64,000 nt of DNA from Bacteroidota bacterium (GTDB lineage: Bacteria; Bacteroidota; Bacteroidia; Cytophagales; Cyclobacteriaceae): positions 62,001-126,000 of the forward strand of contig JACPVX010000044.1 of assembly GCA_016191555.1 (NCBI GenBank), given 5' to 3'. The position numbers were made by a program, and so were the translations under genes. This document shows, one piece after another, positions 16,165 to 23,241 of this stretch (positions are counted from its first letter, which is position 1; each line of letters opens with the position of its first letter). The notes under the pieces were generated by a model. It saw only the letters and a list, made by a program, of their open reading frames with translations. It ran no database searches and was not told the origin of the DNA.

Positions 16165-16896
16165 ATGCACAAAGTATTTTTTGTCCTTCTTTTTTTACGA
16201 ATTCAACTCCGCCAGTGGAGAATGCAATTGCGAAAGCTATCCGCGGGCGTTGCAAAATCTTTTAGGCACATGGGCCGGTGTCTGGCGCATGCGCGCAGGA
16301 TATGTGTAGGCGGTGTAAAATATTTTAGGCAGGTCCTCTGGTGCCTGGAGCACTTGCTCAGGATATGCGCAGGCGTTGCAAAATCATTTGGGCACATGGG
16401 CTGGTGCCGGGAGCACTTGCGCACCCTCTATGCAGGCGTTACAAAATCCTTTCGGCAAATGCTCCACTACCCGGAGCAAGGGGGCAGGGTTGTCGTTCAT
16501 CTCAACCAATTTATTTGCGGCTGTCCAAAATTTCAGGCGCACATGCCTTCCTTCCTCGGGCACTTTCAAAAGTCTGTTGGGGGTTTGCCAAAATCACTGG
16601 GGCATCTGCCAAAAGCACTTGGGCAAGCCAACGCACATGTTGCACCTTCTACCAAGGGTATTGCGGGCGTGCTCCGGGCATTGGTTGAAGTGCGCACCAT
16701 ACCTGCTTTTGTGACCCAGGGATTGGTGGAAGTCTACCACACCCCCTCGGGTGTGCTCCCGATATTTCGTCATATGCGCGCAATACTTTGTCAAGTGCGC
16801 GCGATTGTTTGTCAGATGCTTCCGGCATTCTCAACGGTGCACGCGGCATTTTTCGATCTCCACGCATTAACGGTGGTGGCGCCCCGGCCACCTTAG
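16165..16896 (+). CDS. Doubtful 243-aa heptad-repeat ORF over the array
   Basis: This ATG-to-TAG frame spans the 21-bp array. Because 21 is a multiple of three, every array unit becomes a 7-residue unit, for example VAKSFRH, MGRCLAH, VAKSFGH, LPKSLGH, LPKALGQ, MRAILCQ, VRAIVCQ. The product would be basic, rich in His, Arg, Cys and Gly, after a short hydrophobic start (VFFVLLF). Several other frames on both strands are also open for 60-115 codons here, so openness is no proof of coding; it follows from the high GC and the period. The array may well act as DNA or RNA instead. Confidence 0.3.
   Translation: MHKVFFVLLFLRIQLRQWRMQLRKLSAGVAKSFRHMGRCLAHARRICVGGVKYFRQVLWCLEHLLRICAGVAKSFGHMGWCREHLRTLYAGVTKSFRQMLHYPEQGGRVVVHLNQFICGCPKFQAHMPSFLGHFQKSVGGLPKSLGHLPKALGQANAHVAPSTKGIAGVLRALVEVRTIPAFVTQGLVEVYHTPSGVLPIFRHMRAILCQVRAIVCQMLPAFSTVHAAFFDLHALTVVAPRPP
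16249..16878 (+). repeat. Array of 30 tandem degenerate 21-bp units
   Basis: Thirty contiguous units of exactly 21 bp, without spacers, can be laid out from 16249 to 16878. Units diverge strongly but share edges: most begin with N-T-G-C and many end G-G-C-A-N or G-T-C-A-N. Many are imperfect palindromes (TGCC near the start, GGCA near the end, AA opposite TT inside), clearest in units 17 and 18 (16585-16605 and 16606-16626). In the first quarter the units repeat in a three-unit (63-bp) order: AAAAT-TTT units at 16249, 16312, 16375 and 16438. The array is richer in G+C than its flanks and lies 81 bp ahead of the 225-aa gene at 16960. Confidence 0.85.
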
Positions 16897-16959
16897 ATGA
16901 CGTCAAAAACCTTCGAAATCAATTAAAAATCAACATTTCAACTAATACAATACAATTAT

Positions 16960-17637
16960 ATGGCTAAAGAATATTACATGCCTCGCACAGACGAGGCAAA
17001 GGCTCTCTGGTTGGCAAACTTTATCTCTAAGCTGCTCAACTACTCCGTTGGTTTGGGGTTCACAGCTGCTGAGATTACATCGCTCAAAAACGATGTTGCT
17101 TATTTCTCGTACATCCTCAACGCGGTAGAGGTGTTCACCACTGCTAAAGAACAGCGAGTGAATTACAAGAACGTGTTGCGCGATGGTCCTATCGGTAAAA
17201 TTGCAGGCGCGGTTTCAGACGTTCCCGCACTGGGGACTAAACCGGTAGAGGTAGCACCCGGCATCATTCCACGCATTGCGCAAGCGGTGCAGCGCATTAA
17301 GAACAGTCCTGTTTACACCGAGTCGATGGGCAAGGATTTGGGTATCATTGGTGCGAGCACGGTGGTGGTATTAGACGAAATGCAACCCATTTTGAAACCG
17401 GTGTTGAAAGGTGGAGAGGTGGAAGTGCAGTGGACGAAGGGCAGCGCGGACGCGGTTTACATTGAAGTGGACCGGGGCAACGGTGTGTGGCAGTTTTTGG
17501 GTATCGACATGAATCCACATTATACGGATGAGATGCCGATTACTTCGCACGCCACGTGGCGCTACCGTGGCATTTACCTAAAGCACGATGAGCGCGTTGG
17601 GTATTGGAGCGATGTGGCGAGCATTGCCGTAGGCTAA
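16960..17637 (+). CDS. Conserved-type 225-aa protein next to the array
   Basis: The protein begins MAKEYYMPRTDEAKALWLANF, has a helical N-terminal half (about 1-85), a proline-rich link (about 90-110) and a C-terminal beta domain (about 140-225) with VEVQWTKGSADAVYIEVDRG and WRYRGIYL, resembling a fibronectin type III-like fold. There is no signal peptide and no catalytic motif. From memory, proteins starting MAK-Y/D-x-PR with this layout are widespread uncharacterised bacterial proteins; unverified here. It directly follows the 21-bp array and is closed by a strong terminator, suggesting one functional module. Confidence 0.75.
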   Translation: MAKEYYMPRTDEAKALWLANFISKLLNYSVGLGFTAAEITSLKNDVAYFSYILNAVEVFTTAKEQRVNYKNVLRDGPIGKIAGAVSDVPALGTKPVEVAPGIIPRIAQAVQRIKNSPVYTESMGKDLGIIGASTVVVLDEMQPILKPVLKGGEVEVQWTKGSADAVYIEVDRGNGVWQFLGIDMNPHYTDEMPITSHATWRYRGIYLKHDERVGYWSDVASIAVG

Positions 17638-17685
17638 AACCAAATTGAATTTTCCATAGGATAGTTTTTCCGTTCATTTGGTTTC

Positions 17686-17715
17686 CCCGCAGGTCAAAAG
17701 CCTGCGGGTTTTTTA
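17686..17715 (+). terminator. Intrinsic terminator of the array-linked gene
   Basis: A perfect 8-bp stem, CCCGCAGG/CCTGCGGG, with a 7-base loop, followed directly by TTTTTT. It starts 49 bases after the stop of the 225-aa gene. Confidence 0.92.
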
Positions 17716-17976
17716 TTGGTGAAGGGATTTGAAATTCTTCTTTATTACTTCTTACTAACTATGCGTCTCGCAAAACGCACTCCCCAACCCCTAAGTCCCA
17801 AGGCCTACAGCCCGCGCCAAAATAAAAGAATACACGACTTTCTTGTCATGAAAACGCTACACGATCTTGTAGAGATTTTACGACACGACTTTTTTTGGAG
17901 GAGTGAGGGGGATTGGTGAGATTTGTTAGACCCTATAGAAAGCAGGTATACACAATAATAAAAGAGACACAGCACC
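17716..17976. other. Spacer after the terminator, no supported gene
   Basis: The 261 bp show no credible gene. ACACGA recurs three times about 27 bp apart (near 17831, 17859 and 17883). A GTTAGAC heptamer, the consensus core of integron-type recombination sites, lies at 17925-17931, but no complete attC structure is visible. Confidence 0.4.
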
Positions 17977-18438
17977 ATGGGACTTTTAGACTTTATATTC
18001 GGAAAGCAGACAAAAATTGAAAATGAATTTTTTGGGACAATGCTTTTTCTCGAAAACAAAAAAGACTCGCTTAAAAGTTATTTTGAGTGCAGACGACACT
18101 TTAGTCCTTCAGACAAAATGATAGAAATTGGTGTTGATGGAGATGTAAGTGGTCCGACACAAAAACAAATTAACTTTTTCAAAAGTATTGAAGACAATTA
18201 TTCGATAATTGTGAAGGCAATTTCACCTTTAATTGAAAACGAATTTGGAAACTGGAAAGAGGGTTTTAAAATAGATAACTTTCAAAAGGAATTTGAACCA
18301 GTTTACCTGCGACTTCCAAGATGTGAAAACAAGCCTATAGTATGGGAAATTGCTTTTGAATCTGACCACGACAGAGATCATACGTTTACAATAACAATGT
18401 CTGACTTTGACGCAACAGAAGTGTTAATTGATGGATAA
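17977..18438 (+). CDS. Hypothetical 153-aa protein, immunity-protein-like
   Basis: Begins MGLLDFIFGKQTK, a soluble AT-rich gene without signal peptide. The late WEIAFESDHDRDHTFTITMSDFDATEVLIDG strand pair resembles the small beta proteins grouped as DUF2004/immunity-type, but this is a weak resemblance. Its base composition is clearly more AT-rich than the array and the 225-aa gene upstream. No toxin gene is next to it. The function is unknown. Confidence 0.55.
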   Translation: MGLLDFIFGKQTKIENEFFGTMLFLENKKDSLKSYFECRRHFSPSDKMIEIGVDGDVSGPTQKQINFFKSIEDNYSIIVKAISPLIENEFGNWKEGFKIDNFQKEFEPVYLRLPRCENKPIVWEIAFESDHDRDHTFTITMSDFDATEVLIDG

Positions 18439-18588
18439 ATTGCCGGTGCTAGCAAACGTTTGACCCCCAGCCAGCGGTAGTTTGAGTTAATTTAAATTGC
18501 TGTCCTTCGTTTGCAATTAGGGCATTGAGCAATCGTCCAGCTTATGCCCAACAACTTACACCCAATAAAACACCTCCCTTGGTTTTCT

Positions 18589-18596
18589 TATCTTTG
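18589..18596 (+). promoter_or_regulatory. -7 promoter box of the exonuclease gene
   Basis: TATCTTTG is an exact match to TAnnTTTG and lies 16 bases ahead of the ATG at 18613, which would give a leader of about 10 nt. The -33 element is weak. Confidence 0.65.
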
Positions 18597-18612
18597 TAAA
18601 CATATACATTAA

Positions 18613-19167
18613 ATGAACTATATCATTTTTGACCTTGAAGCTACTTGTTGGGAGGGATTCGATAAAAGCCAAAACGAAACGATTGAAATAGGAGCACTCA
18701 AGATCAATGACAACCGCGAGATCGTTTCCGAGTTTTCAAGTTTTATCAAGCCATTAAAAAATCCGATACTCAGCGACTTCTGTAAACGACTCACTTCCAT
18801 CACACAAGAGGACATAGATCGTGCCGAGCATTTTAATGAAGTGATCGGGAAATTCAAAGAATGGATTGGTTGCGATTCGCAAGACTACTGGCTCTGCTCG
18901 TGGGGTTTTTACGATCGCAAACAATTTGAAAGCGATTGCGCTATCTTTCAATTAGATACTGCATGGCTCAAACGCCATATCAACATCAAACAACAACACG
19001 GCCAACTACGAAAACTGCCACGTGCTTTGGGCATGAGCAACGCTCTGGCGTTGGAAGGCATCAAATTGGAGGGAATTCATCATCGTGGAATAGACGATGC
19101 ACGCAACATCGCCAAGATATTTATGAAGTATTTTGAGCAATGGAAATACCTGATTCCACAAAATTGA
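18613..19167 (+). CDS. DEDDh-family 3'-5' exonuclease
   Basis: The 184-aa protein is a single exonuclease domain. Exo I is IIFDLEATCW with Asp7 and Glu9, the exo II acidic residue is probably Asp101 in GFYDRKQF, and exo III is HHRGIDDARNIAKI with His157 and Asp162. This set of D-E-D-D-h residues marks RNase T/ERI-1-like 3'-5' exonucleases acting on single-stranded nucleic acid ends. The start is supported by the -7 box directly upstream. Confidence 0.9.
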   Translation: MNYIIFDLEATCWEGFDKSQNETIEIGALKINDNREIVSEFSSFIKPLKNPILSDFCKRLTSITQEDIDRAEHFNEVIGKFKEWIGCDSQDYWLCSWGFYDRKQFESDCAIFQLDTAWLKRHINIKQQHGQLRKLPRALGMSNALALEGIKLEGIHHRGIDDARNIAKIFMKYFEQWKYLIPQN

Positions 19168-19176
19168 GACGATCGG

Positions 19177-19491
19177 ATGACAGACTTAGATGCTGCACTA
19201 ATAATGGGTTCCGCCTTCCTTGGAATGATTCTGTGGTTTATAAAATCAATAGTTCATTTCGATTATTTAAAACAGGAGAAAGGAAAGTTTGAAAAGGCAG
19301 AGTCATTCACCTATATAATGTTAAGACCCATTTACTTTTTCATGTATTTGCCTGAATCTTTTATGATCATGAACGTTCCTGTTCTCTGGAATTTAAGGAC
19401 AAACCAACGCAGACTTCAAATGGGAATATTATCCTATAGCGCAATTATACTCTGGACATTTTCGGTACTTTATGTGATCTTTCTTAAATAG
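19177..19491 (+). CDS. Small hypothetical membrane protein
   Basis: The 104-aa protein has two to three predicted transmembrane helices (about 7-26, 47-66 and 82-103). No recognisable family. It starts 9 bases after the exonuclease stop and is likely co-transcribed. Confidence 0.55.
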   Translation: MTDLDAALIMGSAFLGMILWFIKSIVHFDYLKQEKGKFEKAESFTYIMLRPIYFFMYLPESFMIMNVPVLWNLRTNQRRLQMGILSYSAIILWTFSVLYVIFLK

Positions 19492-19498
19492 TAGCACC

Positions 19499-20263
19499 AT
19501 GCAAATACAACCATTAACCTCCGAGCAATCTGGCAGAAAAATTCTATTTGACAGTTATCTAATCGATAGCCTTACATCATTCGATGAGCTTATTGAAGTT
19601 TATAAGACATATAAACAAAATAATTCTGGTAAGACAATCATTTTAACGCTCGATGATTTAGGACAGGCAGAATATACCAGCGTACATTCAATCATGACGC
19701 ATGACTTGGACGAAACAGAAGGATATGATTTATCAGGGCTTGACAAAGCTTGTTTCGAAGCAGGCGAACATTTGGGTTATCTTTCTACACCTTCGGAATT
19801 TTTCATTAGAAAGGAAAACTTCTTAAAAAAAATTAATGACGCTGACTTTACCGCTGCATGTGAGCGAGGCTTAACATTTGGCATTAGCGAAATTTCAATT
19901 TTAGAGAAAGTTAACCGAGCGCCCCTTCATTTCTTGGATAAACAAATAATTCTTAAAGTAGTACCGGTCGAAAAATGTTACGAGGGAATTTGTGGATTAC
20001 CTAATGGGTACTTCCAAAGCGACCTCGATCCTTTTGAAAATTATGCTTTAGCAAAATATCTATTTGAAAAGTACGATTTTGAACTTTTCGGAATAGGCGC
20101 TTCATTTTTAGGTTTCATTAGAAACGGAGAGCTTGAGAAAAGTCAAATGAAGGAGTTGATCGCTGACTTGTCAAAATTGTACAACACAACAGAAACAGCC
20201 TTTGACAAATTGGGTGAAATAATAAAGGATAACCATTATTTGTTTTTAAAATATACTGAATAG
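19499..20263 (+). CDS. Hypothetical 254-aa soluble protein
   Basis: A soluble protein with no signal peptide or membrane segment. It has an alternating helix/strand appearance with segments such as KTIILTLDDLGQAEY and FELFGIGASFLGFIRNGEL. It follows the small membrane protein by 7 bases. I do not recognise the family. Confidence 0.55.
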   Translation: MQIQPLTSEQSGRKILFDSYLIDSLTSFDELIEVYKTYKQNNSGKTIILTLDDLGQAEYTSVHSIMTHDLDETEGYDLSGLDKACFEAGEHLGYLSTPSEFFIRKENFLKKINDADFTAACERGLTFGISEISILEKVNRAPLHFLDKQIILKVVPVEKCYEGICGLPNGYFQSDLDPFENYALAKYLFEKYDFELFGIGASFLGFIRNGELEKSQMKELIADLSKLYNTTETAFDKLGEIIKDNHYLFLKYTE

Positions 20264-20314
20264 AAACTTTACGAGTAGATGGCAAGTACAACAGACAACT
20301 GTAATTAAAGAATA

Positions 20315-20893
20315 ATGAACAACCTACTATTTGACTTTATCTCCAAATACATTTCGCTGACGGAAGAGGAGAAGAACGCGATCATCTCGCTGGATTTATT
20401 TCGCACAGTAAAGAAAGGAACTATTTTACTCCGGGAAGGACAAAAGTCAAAAGAGAGCTACTTTGTTTTACAGGGCTGTATTCGCACCTATTATATAATC
20501 GATAGTGAAGAAAAAACCACCGCTTTCTACACCGAAATGGAAGCGTTGACACCTCCATGTGTTACAACCCAAACTCCATCCGAATATTTTGTAAGTTGTA
20601 TGGAAGACAGCATCCTTTTAGTTTCTAATTCCGATATGGAAGCAGAAGTGAATAGTAAATTTCCCAAGTTTGACATCATGTGCAGAATGTTGTCGGAAGA
20701 GTTGTTGGCTAAAGAACGAATCGACTTTGACGAGTTTAAGACTTCGTCTCCCGAGCAGCGCTACTTGAATTTACTCCAAAAAAGACCCGATCTTATTCAG
20801 CGTGTTCCACAACATCAGTTGGCCAGCTATTTGGGCATTCAACCTGCATCATTAAGCAGGCTACGAGCACGAATTATGGAAAAAAAGAGCTAG
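20315..20893 (+). CDS. Crp/Fnr-family transcriptional regulator
   Basis: The 192-aa protein has a cyclic-nucleotide-binding-like beta-roll (about 10-120: VKKGTILLREGQKSKESYFVLQGCIRTYY) and a short C-terminal winged helix (about 145-190: HQLASYLGIQPASLSRLRARI). The typical cAMP-contact residues are not present, so another ligand or none is likely. A perfect 7-bp palindrome (20918-20934) lies just downstream, next to the promoter of the following gene, and is a natural candidate for its binding site. Confidence 0.9.
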   Translation: MNNLLFDFISKYISLTEEEKNAIISLDLFRTVKKGTILLREGQKSKESYFVLQGCIRTYYIIDSEEKTTAFYTEMEALTPPCVTTQTPSEYFVSCMEDSILLVSNSDMEAEVNSKFPKFDIMCRMLSEELLAKERIDFDEFKTSSPEQRYLNLLQKRPDLIQRVPQHQLASYLGIQPASLSRLRARIMEKKS

Positions 20894-20917
20894 CACACCT
20901 TTCTTAACTTAAGTGAA

Positions 20918-20934
20918 CGAGATGTAGCATCTCG
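20918..20934. promoter_or_regulatory. Candidate operator palindrome
   Basis: CGAGATG-TAG-CATCTCG is a perfect inverted repeat with 7-bp arms. It ends 6 bases before the exact -7 box at 20941 and lies 24 bases after the Crp/Fnr gene. Confidence 0.5.
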
Positions 20935-20940
20935 CCCATC

Positions 20941-20948
20941 TACTTTTG
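20941..20948 (+). promoter_or_regulatory. -7 promoter box of the 20972 gene
   Basis: TACTTTTG matches TAnnTTTG exactly, 23 bases ahead of the ATG at 20972. The region where a -33 box would sit overlaps the palindrome, which suits regulation by a bound protein. Confidence 0.65.
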
Positions 20949-20971
20949 CCCCATCGTTTAACTTAAATGAA

Positions 20972-21604
20972 ATGCAAAAGAAGATTTTAATCATCGGTTC
21001 TCTTTTACTGATCGCAAGCACGCAGGCACTCAAAGCCCAAAATGTAAAACAAGACAGTACCTATAAAAGGTGGTTTGTCGGGAGCACATTTTTAATGTTG
21101 GGAAATTTAATTCCGAATGATCCGAATGCGCCTGAGTTTTTTCAAGTGAATGTGGGCTATCGGCTAACACCTAAAAATGTTGTTTTCGTAGAACTTAAAA
21201 CATCCAAATTTAATTGGCCATTGGGTATGCCGTGGGAAGAAATTGTCGATCCCAATCGGGCGCAATACAATTTTCCCGGATATGTGCGCCAATATATAGT
21301 TGGAGTAGCCTACAATCGCTTTTGGTGGAAGGGACTCTATACAGGCGTTCATGCCATGAATGCTTTTCAAACCTATCGAAACGAGGACCAGACAAAGATT
21401 ACAGATGGATTCACTTTGTTTATGACGTACCGTTTGGGATATCAGATAAAATTCTTTAAGAACCGTTTCTTTTTTGAACCCTCTATTGGGTTGACCCATT
21501 GGCCTATTAAAACAAATACGCCCGAGTCTTTTAAAGTACAAGAAAGAAAATGGCCAGACTACTTTGGTTGGGAACCCGGGCTCCATTTTGGGTTTAACTT
21601 CTAG
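20972..21604 (+). CDS. Putative outer-membrane protein
   Basis: The 210-aa protein has a signal peptide (about 1-22, ...STQALKAQ). The mature part has many alternating aromatic strands and ends in ...EPGLHFGFNF, with a C-terminal Phe, as usual for outer-membrane barrels. No family is recognised. It lies after a Crp/Fnr gene, with an operator-like palindrome at its promoter. Confidence 0.65.
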   Translation: MQKKILIIGSLLLIASTQALKAQNVKQDSTYKRWFVGSTFLMLGNLIPNDPNAPEFFQVNVGYRLTPKNVVFVELKTSKFNWPLGMPWEEIVDPNRAQYNFPGYVRQYIVGVAYNRFWWKGLYTGVHAMNAFQTYRNEDQTKITDGFTLFMTYRLGYQIKFFKNRFFFEPSIGLTHWPIKTNTPESFKVQERKWPDYFGWEPGLHFGFNF

Positions 21605-21660
21605 CATCCTCTTCGGGAGTTTCCTCCAATACTTTACCATCTCTAAAACAAATAATCATT

Positions 21661-22038
21661 ATGACTATGAAAAAGATCAGCATTTATTCCGTGTTATTAT
21701 TACTTGCGGTATTCCTAAATTCCTGTGGCATCAACACGGCCCTGGTTGCCAATCACAATCAAAACGCAACGGAAGTACAATTACGCGAGAACAACTTCAA
21801 AGTAGTTGATCAGATCAGCGGCAGTTCAGAAACGTTTTATGTATTGGCCATTGGAAGCATGAACAAAACACAATTGTATGAGAATGCCTATTCAGCCATG
21901 CTGAAGAAAGCCAATTTGCTGAATGGATCCAAAGCGATTATCAATGTAATGACCGAAGAGCAAGTCAGTGGATTTGCTCCTTTCTATGTCAGGAGAACGA
22001 TTACCGTAAGTGCGCAGGTAGTGGAATTTACGAGGTAG
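21661..22038 (+). CDS. Small lipoprotein (DUF6567-like)
   Basis: The 125-aa protein has a lipoprotein signal peptide with lipobox FLNSC (Cys22). The mature domain (about 30-125) contains NNFKVVDQISGSSETFYVLAIGS and ENAYSAMLKKANLLNGSKAIINV, a pattern I associate with Bacteroidota lipoproteins of the DUF6567 type. The role is unknown. ATG at 21661 or the one two codons later could be used. Confidence 0.7.
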   Translation: MTMKKISIYSVLLLLAVFLNSCGINTALVANHNQNATEVQLRENNFKVVDQISGSSETFYVLAIGSMNKTQLYENAYSAMLKKANLLNGSKAIINVMTEEQVSGFAPFYVRRTITVSAQVVEFTR

Positions 22039-22089
22039 TTGAAGTTCGGAAACTAGAATTTTTTTAGACTTGATTTTAGTTGATGATTT

Positions 22090-22506
22090 ATGGATACGAA
22101 AAAGCCCTTGGATGACAGCAGCGTTCATGTGAAACTGAAACTTGCCGCACTGTGGGCGAGCTTTATGTTTCTCTATATCTATGTCGATTATTTCCACTTA
22201 TATATGCCGGGCGCGATACAAGATATTTTGGCTGGAAAAGTATTTGTATTTGACATTTCATATGTCTTTCTACTGATCGCCATGATTTTTGTAACTATTC
22301 CAACGCTGATGATTTTCCTTTCCGTGGCGCTGCCGGCTAAAGTCAATCGCAGCACAAACATCATCATAGCTACGGTATTTATTCCTTATATGTTATTTAA
22401 TTTGGTAGGTGAGGCTTGGGCACACATGTATTTTGCTGCAGCGGTAGAAGTTCTTCTTCTTTGCCTTATTATCCGTTATGCATGGAAGTGGCCAAGAACG
22501 GAGTAA
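22090..22506 (+). CDS. Four-helix membrane protein (DUF6326-like)
   Basis: The 138-aa protein has four predicted transmembrane helices. The first contains MFLYIYVDYFHLYMPG, which is typical of the DUF6326 group; the last is followed by a short basic end. The function is unknown. Confidence 0.7.
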   Translation: MDTKKPLDDSSVHVKLKLAALWASFMFLYIYVDYFHLYMPGAIQDILAGKVFVFDISYVFLLIAMIFVTIPTLMIFLSVALPAKVNRSTNIIIATVFIPYMLFNLVGEAWAHMYFAAAVEVLLLCLIIRYAWKWPRTE

Positions 22507-22543
22507 ACAACATGAACCAGCAACCGGCAACTACTAACTTATA

Positions 22544-22566
22544 TCCTCGCCCTACTCTGGCGAGGA
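22544..22566. terminator. Hairpin, possible terminator
   Basis: TCCTCGCC (22544-22551) pairs perfectly with GGCGAGGA (22559-22566) around a 7-base loop; AACTT/AAGTT outside can extend the stem past a bulge. No T-run follows directly, so terminator function is uncertain. Confidence 0.4.
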
Positions 22567-22711
22567 AGTTATTTCTGTGGCCGCAGTTCACTGATTTTAA
22601 TTCAACAGATATTTATCCAAAATCTAAAAACTGATTTGTGTAAATTACACGAAGAATGTGTTGAGAACTAGTAAATGGCTCTCCTGTTAAAATATAGCCG
22701 GTGACAAAACT

Positions 22712-23230
22712 ATGAAGAACATACGAGCATCAAGAAAATTCGTTCTGACAAGCATACTTAGCATATTTTACTTTGCACTTCTTGGCCAAAACGAAAAGAT
22801 TGACAAAAGAATACACGAGATTGAATCGTATAAAAAATATGACTTCATAAATGTAGACAACAAAGATGAGTTAAAAATACTTAGCGACAGTATAACCGAA
22901 GTAACCGCAATCAGTTATAGCCTTAAGAAAACTAAGAATGACAACATCTTTGGAAAGATGATAGTAAATTCAAAAACTGACTCAGAGGAAATAAAGAGAA
23001 CTTTCTATTTAGACGAAAGGTCTGGATTGTTCGCAATTGTCGACAGTATAAAACGAAATGACAAGGTTGAAAAGCGAACTTATTATTTTAGCGAAGAGGG
23101 AGAACTACTTAGAGTAATTGATCAAAATGGAGGTGATTTAACTTCTACTGTAAATAGTAAGCAACTAGCTTATTCGATTAAGCTTATGTTTACAAAGCTA
23201 ATCCAACAGAAATATCTTGTAAACGAATAG
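22712..23230 (+). CDS. Secreted hypothetical protein
   Basis: The 172-aa protein has an N-terminal signal peptide (about 1-26, ...ALLGQ). The soluble part is charged and strand-rich (RTFYLDERSGLFAIVDSI, KRTYYFSEEGELLRVID). The gene is AT-rich. No family is recognised. It converges with the ABC exporter gene 11 bp away. Confidence 0.55.
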   Translation: MKNIRASRKFVLTSILSIFYFALLGQNEKIDKRIHEIESYKKYDFINVDNKDELKILSDSITEVTAISYSLKKTKNDNIFGKMIVNSKTDSEEIKRTFYLDERSGLFAIVDSIKRNDKVEKRTYYFSEEGELLRVIDQNGGDLTSTVNSKQLAYSIKLMFTKLIQQKYLVNE

Positions 23231-23241
23231 GCTCTCTCCCT

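Noticed and set aside
16249..16878. CRISPR array
   Set aside because: Units are contiguous 21-mers without unique spacers between conserved repeats, and no cas gene is in the window.
16384..16906. Minus-strand and alternative-frame ORFs over the 21-bp array
   Set aside because: They are open because of high GC and a period divisible by three; none has a recognisable domain or a credible start context.
17716..17919. 67-codon ORF directly after the terminator
   Set aside because: It starts with TTG inside the T-run of a strong terminator, shows no domain and has unusual composition.
17925..18552. Integron cassette
   Set aside because: Only single heptamers match the core consensus; no full attC fold and no integrase gene are visible, so I report it only as a weak finding.
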